The notes under the pieces are model-generated. The model had not been told where the DNA came from. It did not search any database and saw only the letters and a program-made list of their open reading frames with translations. This document shows, one piece after another, positions 21,701-30,021 of a stretch of DNA of 64,000 bases; positions within the stretch are counted from its first letter, which is position 1; every line of letters begins with the position of its first letter. Position numbers and translations under genes: made by a program. This DNA is from Treponema sp. Lineage in GTDB: Bacteria; Spirochaetota; Spirochaetia; Treponematales; Treponemataceae. The stretch lies in NCBI GenBank assembly GCA_016290995.1, contig JAEEVR010000003.1:62001-126000 (forward strand), written 5' to 3'.

Positions 21701-24700
21701 CAACGTTGGCTCCGGCCTTGCTTCCGGTAATCGCGATGTTTCCGCGCGTCCAAACATTAGGAACGATATAGGCGGCGATTTTGCCGTTTGCGTATAATTC
21801 GGCGTCAAAGTCGGCGTCAACGCCAATTGTGCCGCCGTTAGTGCTTGTCGTGGTGACATAAACGCAGTTTCCTTTGGCGCCGTTATTGTCGTAAGGGATG
21901 ACAGCCTTAGCCGACATGTCAAGATGGCCGTGATCGGCAAGGTAAACGGCGCCACCCGCGTCTCTTGTCAGGCAAGAATTATTTTCTATAGTTCCGCCAG
22001 TCATTGTAAAACGGCCGTTAGCATAAACGCCGCCGCCGCCGGATGTTGTGTAAGCGGTCAAGGCGATGTTATCGCTTATCGTTCCGCCGCTCATAAACGA
22101 CTCTCGACCGGTAGTGATGGTCATGGATTGGTAAATTCCGCCGCCAGAGTAACCGGCCTTGTTGTAGCGGACGCTGCCGGCAGCGATGTCAATCTTCGCT
22201 TCGTTATTGTAGATTCCGCCGCCTTCTCCGCCGCCAGTCCAACTGTCCCCGCTTTTCTTTCCTGCAAAGTTTCCGTAAATGCCGCCTGTAAATTTGTCTG
22301 CGGCGGCAGTGGCAAGGACGCCCGGCTCGGTATAGCCAAGGTAAACGGCTCCTGCCCCTGCGTATATTCCGGCGCCTTGTTCCGCAAAGTTTCCGCCGTT
22401 TGCAAGAACGTCCGCCTGGTTTTCGGGAGCCTCGCCATTGCCTTCTCCAATCACGGCGTCGCTGTACATGCAAAGGTTTCCCGCCGCCATATAGACGCCG
22501 CCGCCTCTTAAAGAACGGTTGCCTGTAACTTTGGCGCCTTTTCCAAGGCAGACCGTTCCATTTACAAGATGAATTCCGCCTCCGTCTGTATCCGAGGTTG
22601 AATATCCGCCTGTTATCTTAAGGTTTGTTATGACGACTGTCTTTCCGTCAGCGTTAACACTCAGCGTGGTTACGGGACTGTCTTCCGTTCCGCCGCCATT
22701 AAGAATTCCAGAAGCTTCCGAGCTTCCTTCCAACGCAAAGCTGCAGCTTGGGTTTATTATCGTTTGCGCGCCAGAGATGGTTCCCACAACTGTGATGGTG
22801 TCATTGTCTTCTGTCAATTCGGCCACCGCCTTTTGCACTGAATCAAAGGGCTTTGACCTTGTTCCGGTCTGCTGGGAGTCAGGAATCGCAGTGGCTGGCT
22901 GGGCCACATAAATCGGAGCGTAAATCACGCCGCTATTAAGGCTGCTTCTTTTTTCCTTTACGCTAAAGTCCGTGTCAGTCGCGGCAAAGCGGCTCTTGTC
23001 GTCCACAATGCTAGCGCCGTTAACGGCCAAGATCGCTTGCTTTCCTCGATGCCAGCCAGTCGCGGTGATTGTGGCTATCGCTCCGCTTCCCGCTTGGGAA
23101 GGCGGATTAAGAGCGCCGGACAGCGTTATGTATTTGTAAACGTTTGTGGAGTCATAGGCAAGGCAAACATCGTTTTTGCCGGCGGCCTTGTTTCCAGACG
23201 CGTCGCCGTAAGGAATATAGGCCGAGCCGCCGATTTCAAAAGTTCCGTCGTTGTAAACGGCGCCGCCGCCGTCTGAGGGCGCGGTGTTTTGGCTTATCGT
23301 TCCGCCCTTAAAGGCAAAAGTTCCGCCAACATCAACGTATACGCCGCCGCCTTTTCCTACGGCGCTGTTTTTACTTATCTGGCCGGAAGTCATGACGACT
23401 TTGCCGTCCGCCGACGCGTAAACTCCGCCGCCGTCTTGGTTAGAAGCGTTTTCTGAAATTGTCGCGCCCTTTATGTAAAGGGTTCCCGCGCCAACAAACA
23501 CGCCGGCGCCCTTGTCGTCCGAGACGCTGTTGCCTGTGATTACCGTTCCTTCAAGCAAGGTGACGCTTGCGTTCTCGGCGGAAATTTTTATTCCTCGGGA
23601 TACTCTTGCTCCTTCTTTTGTTACTTTGATTCCCTTTATGTAAATCGGAGCGCTAGTATCAACCTCAATTACTTCCGGCGCCGTTAAAACTCCTCCTTCA
23701 CCTGAAACTGTGCCGCCCTTCAAAACCGCCGGATCCGCGGAAGAATCAATGTCGGACAGCCCCGTAATCCAAATCGAGCTGGCCTTGCTGTTTAGCGTCG
23801 AGGGAAACTTTATGTGTCCTGTTACCGGTCCGCTTACAAAAATTTTGTAGTCGCTTTTTTGGGAGCCTGGCGCGGCGGCGATTGCGTTCACCGCGGCTTG
23901 CACTGTGCAAAGCGGCGCCAAATGGCTTCCGTCGTTGATGACGGGATCGCCGCCTGCTTTTACATAAAGGCTGGTTCTTTTAAACGAGGCCAAGGCTGTA
24001 GAACCAACGGTAAAGACTCCGTCGCTGATGACGTCATAGTCGCTTCCGCCGCCTGCAACCCATGCGTTTGTCGTCATTCCGGCAAGGACGTTCACATCCT
24101 GGACCGTCTCGTAAAGCATTATGTTTTCATCGTTAAAAAAGCAAATAGTCAATTGGTAAACGCCGGCGGGGACTCCGTCGGACGAACCGGGAATGCTTGG
24201 AATGTCAATTATGTATTTTCCGCCAACAGGCTCAACCGAGGGAGTCATGCCATCCCAAAAGTCCGGGCAATAAACGTTTACGTGGTCAACGGCGGAATCC
24301 GCTTGGACTTCCAAATAGATTTTTCCCTTGCCGCCGCTTTGGTTCACGGGCGCGGCCACAAGATTTACGTTTATGACGCTATTTGTAGGCGTAAGGGTCA
24401 AGGTTCCGCTTGTGGCCTTTAGGACGGGAGCGTCGGTGTCCTTGTTTTTTAGGCCGCACTCTATTATCCATTTGCCTTCCGTCAAGCCAAGCTCGTATAC
24501 GATTCCGTTGTCGCCTTGGCTAAAGTTGGCCGCGTCGTTTTTTCCGTATTCAACGCGGCCGCTTCCGTCTTGCTGGGTGGCCACAAGGTAATAGTAGTAC
24601 AAGCCGTCGGCGCCAGTAGTGACGGTTGGGCTGGCCGATTTGGAGGCTTGGCTTTGTCCGCCTGCCGCCAGGGAATTTGATATTTCTTTGGGAACGGCTC

Positions 24701-24878
24701 CGCTAACGCCGATTGAGCCGCGGACTATGATTTTGTCGCTGGAGCCGCCGGAGGAAGAGTTGTTGGAAGATGAAACGGAACTGTCGCCCGCAAGGCCAGA
24801 GCAAGCGGCAAAAAACGAGACAAATAATGCAAGGGCCGCAAAAGCCGCGGCCTTTGTCGCCCTTTTTACAACTTTCAT
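18714..24878 (-). CDS. Giant beta-helix (PMP-like) repeat lipoprotein, 2054 residues
   Basis: The start at 24878 is chosen because a strong AGGAGGAGAG Shine-Dalgarno precedes it and it opens a signal peptide with lipobox FFAAC (Cys26); the reading frame stays open further upstream but has no signal there. After a linker and an Ig-like N-terminal domain, four modules each open with a strand of the type IYVAGT or LYVKAG (near residues 303, 654, 1083, 1595), then a conserved acidic loop and a long right-handed beta-helix with GGGIYN/GGAVYN repeats and TISxN strands. There is no autotransporter barrel; the protein ends SSYGKLIR. It should be a lipid-anchored surface fibre or adhesin. Confidence 0.9.
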   Translation of the reverse strand: MKVVKRATKAAAFAALALFVSFFAACSGLAGDSSVSSSNNSSSGGSSDKIIVRGSIGVSGAVPKEISNSLAAGGQSQASKSASPTVTTGADGLYYYYLVATQQDGSGRVEYGKNDAANFSQGDNGIVYELGLTEGKWIIECGLKNKDTDAPVLKATSGTLTLTPTNSVINVNLVAAPVNQSGGKGKIYLEVQADSAVDHVNVYCPDFWDGMTPSVEPVGGKYIIDIPSIPGSSDGVPAGVYQLTICFFNDENIMLYETVQDVNVLAGMTTNAWVAGGGSDYDVISDGVFTVGSTALASFKRTSLYVKAGGDPVINDGSHLAPLCTVQAAVNAIAAAPGSQKSDYKIFVSGPVTGHIKFPSTLNSKASSIWITGLSDIDSSADPAVLKGGTVSGEGGVLTAPEVIEVDTSAPIYIKGIKVTKEGARVSRGIKISAENASVTLLEGTVITGNSVSDDKGAGVFVGAGTLYIKGATISENASNQDGGGVYASADGKVVMTSGQISKNSAVGKGGGVYVDVGGTFAFKGGTISQNTAPSDGGGAVYNDGTFEIGGSAYIPYGDASGNKAAGKNDVCLAYDSTNVYKYITLSGALNPPSQAGSGAIATITATGWHRGKQAILAVNGASIVDDKSRFAATDTDFSVKEKRSSLNSGVIYAPIYVAQPATAIPDSQQTGTRSKPFDSVQKAVAELTEDNDTITVVGTISGAQTIINPSCSFALEGSSEASGILNGGGTEDSPVTTLSVNADGKTVVITNLKITGGYSTSDTDGGGIHLVNGTVCLGKGAKVTGNRSLRGGGVYMAAGNLCMYSDAVIGEGNGEAPENQADVLANGGNFAEQGAGIYAGAGAVYLGYTEPGVLATAAADKFTGGIYGNFAGKKSGDSWTGGGEGGGIYNNEAKIDIAAGSVRYNKAGYSGGGIYQSMTITTGRESFMSGGTISDNIALTAYTTSGGGGVYANGRFTMTGGTIENNSCLTRDAGGAVYLADHGHLDMSAKAVIPYDNNGAKGNCVYVTTTSTNGGTIGVDADFDAELYANGKIAAYIVPNVWTRGNIAITGSKAGANVDKFKVVDTDFTIIDRSTDHKGALKADIFVAGTSTTRKHCKSNASALDFASTSGTSSHPFKTIMGAIQYAVNTSATEITIDGTLEGQDDITSWPTEGGAASVSEITIKGWKADPTVSVPNPTSTAKIDGGGTKPALKISVAKTFTIQDLELTKGSDVSGGGLGIWTSGCKVTLTGKVKIHDNKVTGTGAGVYVSTGATLNIEDGVEIYLNKAASGDINGGGIYNYGTLDMSGGRIYNNTAFRGGGIYNGGTVYLRKNAVIGEKKTTPTHATGLTANSTCSNSATQYGGGIYNTGSSSNLFIGCNADGNASDDYKLNDGCGVFWNGAQKGGGVYMDNRTEFKIASGSVSYNYASLNGGGIFYEAGGYIKGAASFVDNYAATSGGGLYVNAAVTIDGAATFTKNTSTAGGAVYNNNTFTMRDGTIGGGTGDENTATNGGAIYNGGAFEVSGSGTVMQGSAGVNDVYLLSGKFVEIKSRYNGSGNNADNKMTLTPQVLKRQAKVLGGSYLRAENYGYFEISDSEWSAVLDSSSVGRLESLNIYVAGTGHDTAISDAPGTAANRYGTKTAPCASISEATNECWRSGGEYKIILSGELKDATQEIPETLNAETAKTLTLTGYTNSTKDVINRNLTTATSGGSALLINTAVPVTIEKMKITGGWSGGDVANGGGIKIANSSADVTLASGLEITGNQADIGGGVYSKGKLVMSGGKIYGNTAEDRGGGIFKSGGTLYLYGDGIIGNTNSSHVENFDQYSNKARRNGGGIYNSEGKIYIGYKPVDGSPAVDASKQFTIGYNAALNGGGIYGEGPGEIHFACGNIQYNRAFVNGTFDGVGGGIYLLADSLEMASSETDAAKQPHIIGCKAAKAGGAIYLSNTATLTATLTGGTIEDNTVESGGNGGGICVAGGGLTIGGDLYFKNHAVRNDDIYLETNKRFHIQSDLAKHTNYTGTNPIALTMASDFEYGKTVLSWGTGLTDAVIQKFLITNTGWSISSYGKLIR

Positions 24879-24911
24879 AACTCTCCTCCTTTCGCAAAAA
24901 AAGGACACTAT

Positions 24912-24940
24912 ATTATAGCGTAAATTTGTAAAAAAAGCAA
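24912..24940 (-). promoter_or_regulatory. Promoter for the giant lipoprotein operon
   Basis: Minus-strand TTGCTT (24935-24940), 17 bp, TATAAT (24912-24917), about 27 nt upstream (from the predicted transcript start) of the AGGAGG-preceded ATG at 24878. Confidence 0.65.
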
Positions 24941-25003
24941 CCGAAAGGCGGCCTGCCCAGTCTTTTTCCAAGACCTTAAAGCGCGGCCCCTTCCGTTCCG
25001 CTC

Positions 25004-25032
25004 TTGTAAAATTCCGCAAGATGGTATAGAAT
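25004..25032 (+). promoter_or_regulatory. Promoter for pgk
   Basis: TTGTAA (25004-25009), 17 bp, TAGAAT (25027-25032), followed by an AAGGAG site before the ATG at 25073. Confidence 0.6.
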
Positions 25033-25072
25033 GTTAGCCATAAATTTTCATATTATTTTAAGGAGAAATTAT

Positions 25073-26344
25073 ATGATCAAGACAGTCAAAGACGTTGACC
25101 TCAAAGGCAAGCGCGTTATCATGCGCGTTGATTTTAACGTTCCGATGAAGGACGGAGTCGTGCAGGACGACACCCGCATTATGGCCGCCCTTCCTACAAT
25201 CAAATACATTCTTGAGCAGAGCCCCCGCTCGCTGGTATTGATGAGCCACTTGGGCGACCCCAAAAAGGACGTAAAAAAGGCCCAGGAAAAGGCCGAAAAA
25301 GCCGGAAAGACTTGGACAGACGCCGACAAGGAAAAGTTCATCAACGGAAAGAACCGCATGAAGCCCGTAGTCGAGTACTTTGCCTCGAAGCTTGGAAAGC
25401 CGGTGACATTCTTGCCCGACGCCCTCGGACAAAAGGCCGCCATCGACGCTTTGGCTGACGGAGCCGTAGCCATGTTGGAAAACGTTCGCTTCCACCCGGA
25501 AGAGACCAGCAAGGTTGACGCCGAGCGCGAGACAATGGCCAAAGAGCTTTCTACATACGGCGACATTTTCGTTAACGACGCCTTTGGAACAGCCCACCGC
25601 GACCAGGCTTCCACAGCCACAATCGCCAAGTTCATGTCAGAAAAGCCGGTCGGAGGCTTCTTGATGGAAAAAGAAGTGGCCAACATCGAGCCTATGGTAA
25701 CAAACCCGCCCAAGCCGCAGGTCGCCATCATCGGCGGCGCCAAGGTTTCTTCAAAGATCGCGGTTTTGGAATCATTGATGAAGAACGCCAGCGCTCTCGT
25801 CATCGGAGGCGGCATGGCTTACACATTCCTCAAGGCCCAGGGCCACAACGTAGGAAAGTCTTTGGTTGAGGACGACTTTATCGACACAGCCAAAAAGTTG
25901 CTTTCAGACGCCGCAGCCAAGAACGTAAAGATCATCCTTCCGGTTGACCACGTTGGAGCCGAGGAATTCTCTCCCGACGCCAAGGCCGTTGCCGTTGACA
26001 ATATCGACATTCCCGAAAACTTGATGGCCATGGATGTCGGCCCCAAGACAGTCGAGGCCTACAAAGAAGTTCTTTCTACAGCCAAGTCCATCGTTTGGAA
26101 CGGACCGGTAGGAGTCTTTGAGTTTGACGCTTTTGCCAAGGGAACGGAGCAGGTTGCCCGCTTGGTTGCCGAAGCCACAGGCCGCGGAGCCATGACAGTA
26201 GTCGGAGGCGGAGACAGCGTAGCCGCCGTCAACAAGTTCAAACTGGCCGACAAGATGACCCACGTCTCTACAGGCGGCGGAGCCAGCCTTGAGTTCTTGG
26301 AAGGAAAGACATTGCCCGGCATCGCTATTTTGGCTACAAAGTAG
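25073..26344 (+). CDS. pgk: Phosphoglycerate kinase
   Basis: 423 residues. Transfers phosphate between 1,3-bisphosphoglycerate and ADP in glycolysis. N-terminal RVDFNVPMKDG and substrate-binding segments SHLGDPKK and NDAFGTAHR are visible, with the nucleotide loop TVVGGGDSVAAV and VSTGGGASLEFLEG at the C-terminus. The start is fixed by AAGGAG eight bases upstream. Transcribed alone between its own promoter and the terminator at 26377-26408. Codon use is C/G-ending and highly biased, as expected of an abundant enzyme. Confidence 0.98.
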   Translation: MIKTVKDVDLKGKRVIMRVDFNVPMKDGVVQDDTRIMAALPTIKYILEQSPRSLVLMSHLGDPKKDVKKAQEKAEKAGKTWTDADKEKFINGKNRMKPVVEYFASKLGKPVTFLPDALGQKAAIDALADGAVAMLENVRFHPEETSKVDAERETMAKELSTYGDIFVNDAFGTAHRDQASTATIAKFMSEKPVGGFLMEKEVANIEPMVTNPPKPQVAIIGGAKVSSKIAVLESLMKNASALVIGGGMAYTFLKAQGHNVGKSLVEDDFIDTAKKLLSDAAAKNVKIILPVDHVGAEEFSPDAKAVAVDNIDIPENLMAMDVGPKTVEAYKEVLSTAKSIVWNGPVGVFEFDAFAKGTEQVARLVAEATGRGAMTVVGGGDSVAAVNKFKLADKMTHVSTGGGASLEFLEGKTLPGIAILATK

Positions 26345-26357
26345 GAACGGTCAATAA
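26341..26357 (+). repeat. Short 3'-end tag shared with two other genes
   Basis: The pgk stop codon is embedded in GTAGGAACGGTCAA. The same string follows the stop of the gene at 42274-42732, where it is the first arm of a hairpin repeat, and a variant GTAGGAACGGTTA follows the stop of the gene at 47900-48706. It may be a remnant of that repeat. Confidence 0.45.
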
Positions 26358-26376
26358 AAACTGAAAACTGACTAAA

Positions 26377-26408
26377 AAGCGCCGTCCGATTGGGCGGCGT
26401 TTTTTTTG
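26377..26408. terminator. Bidirectional terminator between pgk and the convergent TPR gene
   Basis: GCCGTCC-GATT-GGGCGGC hairpin with a 7-8 T run on the plus strand and an A5 run upstream, so it can also end the leftward TPR gene transcript. Confidence 0.8.
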
Positions 26409-26435
26409 CGCGGGCGTTGCGGAGACGCGCGGTGG

Positions 26436-28280
26436 CTATCTAATCAATTTGTCAAGGTCGGAGTTAAGCTTAAGGTATTGCTGCTTGTTGGGGTTCAGCG
26501 CGATTACTTGGCGCAAGTAGTACTGGGCCTTGCGGTAATCTTGCTTTGTGTAATAGATTTTGTACATTCTAAAAAGCGCGTCCGAGTTGCGCGGGTTTGC
26601 GATTACGGCGGAACGCAAGTCAGAAAGCTGGCTGGCTTCGTCGGCCGCCAAAAAAGATCGCTGGTAAAGCAAAAAGCTTTTCATCGACGAAGACGCGCCG
26701 CCCAACGCGCCGTTTATGTAGCGCGAGGCTTGGGCTGACTTTCCCGTGCGCACCATGCTCTCGACATAAAGCTGGATGGCCTTTTCGGCGTTGGGCGACT
26801 TGTTGTAAAGCGCGGCGGCCTTGTCCCAGGCCTCGGCGTAGTAGCCCAGCGCGAGGCATATTCGGGTGTGGGCGCAAATCGCGTCAATCGACGGATTGGG
26901 GCGCGCCATTATTTTTTTGCTGGAAGCGTAAGCCTCGCTCCACTTGCCTTCTTGCGCCAATGTTTGTATCAAGAATGAAAGCGCTTGCTGGTTGTCCGGC
27001 TCCACAGCCAAGACTTGGTTGGCCAATTCGGCGCCGCTTTTTTTGCCGATCAAGATTCCGCTTTCGCCGGCCAACTCCGCGGCGGCCAAAAGCGCCTCCA
27101 AGTCGTTGGGGTAAAGCGAAAGCGCTTTTTCTATCGTCGCAACCGCCTGCGTCGTGTTTTTGTTCCATTCCTTTTGGACGCGGGCGCGCAAAAGCAAGTA
27201 ATCCTTTGAGTTGGCGCCGGACTTTGCGTAAACGTCAAGCAAAGAGGTGGCCTTTAGGTATTCGCCGGTGGCCACAAAAATCTTTGCTCGGAACAAAACC
27301 ATTTCCAAGTCGGCGGGATTTTGCTGCAAGGCCATAAGGGCGTAGCGCTCCGCGGTGTTGTAGTCTCCGCTTGCGTAGGCGTTGCGCGAAAGCAGCTTTA
27401 GCAATTCGATGCTTGACGGATAAAGGACGATCAAGTTGTCGGTTACGTTCTTGCTTTCTTCGTAGCGGCCAAGCGCGTTTAGGCAAGTGGCCAAAAGGTA
27501 ATGGATTTCAAAGGCCTTGCTTTCTTGCGCGGCGATTTTTAAAAGGTCAACGGCCTCGGCGTTGCGGTTTGACTTTGAGTAAAGCAAGGCCAATAAGTAG
27601 TTGGCCAAAACGCTTTTTGGGCTAAAGCCAAGCGCGGCTTTAAGGTCGGTCTCGGCCTTCTGGTAATATTCGCGGTTGGACACCGGGCTTTTTAGCACCA
27701 AGGACGGAAGCGCGTTGGCCAAAAAGTCCGCGTTGCCGGTGCTGGTGTCGTAGATTCCGTTTTTGGCGGACTCGACGGCGCCGGTGTAAGCGTTGCGGGC
27801 GGGAACCGCGGGCGCGTCCAAGTTAAGGTTTTGCGCTTGGCTGGGCCAAACGATTTTTAGGATTTCTACGATTACAAATACAAGAACGCGCTCGTTTTCT
27901 TGGTAGTCAACCGAAGCTTTTTTTATGCTTTCGTAGGCTGACATTAAGGATTCAGGCGAGCCTTTTTGAACTTGCTCCAAAATGCCTTTGGCTATTCCGG
28001 AAAAGTATCCGGCGCCGTCATTTTTGGCGCGGTCTACGTTTATGGCTGTCACTTCGCCGGTCACTTCTTCCTCGGCGGGAGGCTCCGGCTCTTTCTTTGA
28101 CTTGGATTTTTTTTCAGATTTTTTGCTGTCTTTTTTATCAGATTTTTTGTCGTTCTTTTTTGCAAGCTTTGCCAAATATATTCTGTCTTGCGTTTCCTGG
28201 CCAAAGGAATAGTCGGCCGCAAAAGCCAACTGGCTCAAAGAGAAAATAGCTGTCATAAGGCAAAGCAGCTTTTTTGACAT
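26436..28280 (-). CDS. Exported TPR-repeat protein
   Basis: 614 residues. A signal peptide (MSKKLLCLMTAIFSLSQLAFA) is followed by a Lys/Ser/Asp/Glu-rich low-complexity linker (about 40-75) and then at least ten TPR-like helical pairs, for example EIHYLLATCLNALGRYEESK and SDALFRMYKIYYTKQDYRKAQ. TPR arrays scaffold protein complexes; the partner is unknown. The start codon directly abuts the TAG stop of the upstream membrane-protein gene, so the two are co-translated. Confidence 0.8.
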   Translation of the reverse strand: MSKKLLCLMTAIFSLSQLAFAADYSFGQETQDRIYLAKLAKKNDKKSDKKDSKKSEKKSKSKKEPEPPAEEEVTGEVTAINVDRAKNDGAGYFSGIAKGILEQVQKGSPESLMSAYESIKKASVDYQENERVLVFVIVEILKIVWPSQAQNLNLDAPAVPARNAYTGAVESAKNGIYDTSTGNADFLANALPSLVLKSPVSNREYYQKAETDLKAALGFSPKSVLANYLLALLYSKSNRNAEAVDLLKIAAQESKAFEIHYLLATCLNALGRYEESKNVTDNLIVLYPSSIELLKLLSRNAYASGDYNTAERYALMALQQNPADLEMVLFRAKIFVATGEYLKATSLLDVYAKSGANSKDYLLLRARVQKEWNKNTTQAVATIEKALSLYPNDLEALLAAAELAGESGILIGKKSGAELANQVLAVEPDNQQALSFLIQTLAQEGKWSEAYASSKKIMARPNPSIDAICAHTRICLALGYYAEAWDKAAALYNKSPNAEKAIQLYVESMVRTGKSAQASRYINGALGGASSSMKSFLLYQRSFLAADEASQLSDLRSAVIANPRNSDALFRMYKIYYTKQDYRKAQYYLRQVIALNPNKQQYLKLNSDLDKLIR

Positions 28281-28877
28281 CTAGCAGTCGTCCTCCGAAA
28301 AGAGAGACGGCTCGTCATCTTCCTCTTGCATCGTTGGAAATTTGTCTTTGGCGCTTTGGCGAACGTAATACATAATTATCAGCGAGATTCCGCCAGCGAT
28401 AAGAATAAAGGGCATAAAGTAAGAAAAGAACACCCTCATCTTCATATTGATGATTTTAAATGTGAACAAGAAAAAGAAGGCTCCCAAAACCGTAAGGGCC
28501 GCCGAAGGAATCACGTAAAGGGTTCTGAATTTTTTGTAATGAAAGCGGCCCACGGGCAGCAAGGTGATTCCAAAAACGATGACTACGATCGGCCAGTACT
28601 GCTTGAACTGCACCACTCCAAGGCGCGCGTTCAAAAAGAGCAAGCCCAAAGAAAGCAAGCAAAGGTTCACAGATATATAGAAAACAACGGCGTTTTGAGA
28701 CAAGATCGAAAAGTAGACCAAAGCGGCCGTAATCAGCACCAGGGCACAGTTAAGGGCAAAGTGATAGGTCTCCATTTGCACCACGGGAGGCAAAAAAGCC
28801 ATGACGATTCCCGCCAAAAAGAGAAAAAGCCCCAGCGCCAACAGAATATTCTGAAATTTACGATTGTCTTTAGCCAT
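28281..28877 (-). CDS. Integral membrane protein, unknown function
   Basis: 198 residues from the start MAKDNRKFQNILLALG, preferred because AAAGG lies just upstream and longer starts would overlap the divergent gene. There are about six hydrophobic segments in three pairs and an acidic C-terminal tail (MQEEDDEPSLFSEDDC). No family motif is recognised. It is in an operon with the exported TPR protein, suggesting envelope function. Confidence 0.7.
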   Translation of the reverse strand: MAKDNRKFQNILLALGLFLFLAGIVMAFLPPVVQMETYHFALNCALVLITAALVYFSILSQNAVVFYISVNLCLLSLGLLFLNARLGVVQFKQYWPIVVIVFGITLLPVGRFHYKKFRTLYVIPSAALTVLGAFFFLFTFKIINMKMRVFFSYFMPFILIAGGISLIIMYYVRQSAKDKFPTMQEEDDEPSLFSEDDC

Positions 28878-28928
28878 AACCTTTATCTTAACACAAAACG
28901 CGCCCTCTTGGCAACACATCGCCCGCAA

Positions 28929-28957
28929 TTGAAAAAAAAGGCAAAAAGCGCTAAAGT
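28929..28957 (+). promoter_or_regulatory. Promoter giving a nearly leaderless mRNA for the TPR lipoprotein
   Basis: TTGAAA (28929-28934), 17 bp, TAAAGT (28952-28957). The ATG at 28969 is 11 bases after the -10 box, so the 5' leader would be only about 5 nt, and no Shine-Dalgarno is present. Confidence 0.55.
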
Positions 28958-28968
28958 TACGTCTTATA

Positions 28969-30021
28969 ATGAAGAAAAACGCAATAATTAAGACAGCGGC
29001 CGCGACAATCCTTTGCGCCATGCTTTTTTCGTGCGGGAACGCAAATTCCGCAAAAATAAAGCAAGACAAGCAGTTCCAAAAGGAATTGGAGACTCTTTTG
29101 CAAGCCTCCAACGCCAGCGACGAAAACCTCCGCTACGCGATTATAAATAAAATTTCGGCCAAATGGCTGGCCGACCAAAAATACGACGACTTGATTCTTT
29201 ACCTTACCGACCATGTGGAGCGCAATCCCAACGACAAATACAACGCCTACTGGCTTTTGATGACAGCCTACGCCTACGTCCAGTTGCGGCAAGAACGCGT
29301 CGCCGAATACTATTTTGAGCGAATCATAAAGAATTACCCCGACCTTAAGGTAAAGGACCAGTCGGTTCACTTTTTGTGCTTGGAGCGCTTGATTCAAATT
29401 TCCACCAACCACGAAAACCGCATCCAGTACTTTAACACCTTGATAAACCGCTTTCCGTCAAACGTAAGCATTACCGAAATGTACGTGCGCCTTGCCCGCG
29501 AGTACGAGCAAATCGGCGAATGGACCCGCGCGCTAAAGACCTACACCCTCTTTTTGGAGCAGCCCGACGCAAGCTCAATCCAAATCACAGACATGCACGA
29601 CATCTACAACTACGCGCGCAACTTGATCGACTTTAACAACTCTCCCAAAAACTGGACTTTCAAAACTTTGGAAGGCTTGACCAACGCCGTAAAAGAAGCG
29701 ATTGTCCGCTACCAGCCAAGAAAGCTGGACGAGTACCGCTCAAAGGTAAATTTCTTTACCGTTTCTTGGAGACAGGACGACAGCATTCCCACAGGCTCGG
29801 TGGACTTTTCGATGCGCAACTACATGCACGGAAACAGAATCACAATCACGGAGGAACTTATTCCAGGCCCCACAATCAACGAAGCCTACTTAAAGAGCAA
29901 GGGCTGGACTTTGGCGGTTCCCACTTGGTATTTCTATTTTAGAAAAGTAAACTATCCGGCCAATCCGGACATTCACGGTACTTGGGAATGGGCAGGCATT
30001 TATATCGGCGAAATGATGTAG
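28969..30021 (+). CDS. TPR-type lipoprotein
   Basis: 350 residues with signal peptide and lipobox MLFSC (Cys22), then a helical TPR-like region (YWLLMTAYAYVQLRQERVAEYYFERIIKNYPDLKV; LAREYEQIGEWTRALKTYTLFLEQ). The last ~130 residues are not repeat-like (IPTGSVDFSMRNYMHGNRITI) and look beta-rich. It overlaps the transglycosylase gene by 40 bp, so the two are co-expressed and may act together on the cell wall. Similar architecture to BamD-like lipoproteins is superficial only. Confidence 0.75.
   Translation: MKKNAIIKTAAATILCAMLFSCGNANSAKIKQDKQFQKELETLLQASNASDENLRYAIINKISAKWLADQKYDDLILYLTDHVERNPNDKYNAYWLLMTAYAYVQLRQERVAEYYFERIIKNYPDLKVKDQSVHFLCLERLIQISTNHENRIQYFNTLINRFPSNVSITEMYVRLAREYEQIGEWTRALKTYTLFLEQPDASSIQITDMHDIYNYARNLIDFNNSPKNWTFKTLEGLTNAVKEAIVRYQPRKLDEYRSKVNFFTVSWRQDDSIPTGSVDFSMRNYMHGNRITITEELIPGPTINEAYLKSKGWTLAVPTWYFYFRKVNYPANPDIHGTWEWAGIYIGEMM

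Noticed and set aside
20226..24422. Several plus-strand open frames of 100-200 codons across the giant lipoprotein gene
   Set aside because: They are rich in Ala/Val/Arg as expected for the antisense of Gly/Asn/Thr repeats, and none has a start context.
18714..24878. Repetitive DNA in the giant lipoprotein considered as a CRISPR or satellite array
   Set aside because: Repeat spacing is irregular and follows protein beta-helix turns (GGGIYN codons); no constant repeat with variable spacers.
24879..25019. Upstream extension of the giant lipoprotein reading frame to 25019
   Set aside because: The extension lacks a ribosome site, overlaps the promoter at 24912-24940 and would bury the signal peptide 47 residues inside the protein.
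28878..29111. N-terminal extension of the membrane protein at 28281-28877
   Set aside because: It would overlap the start and promoter of the divergent lipoprotein gene, and AAAGG precedes the internal ATG at 28877.
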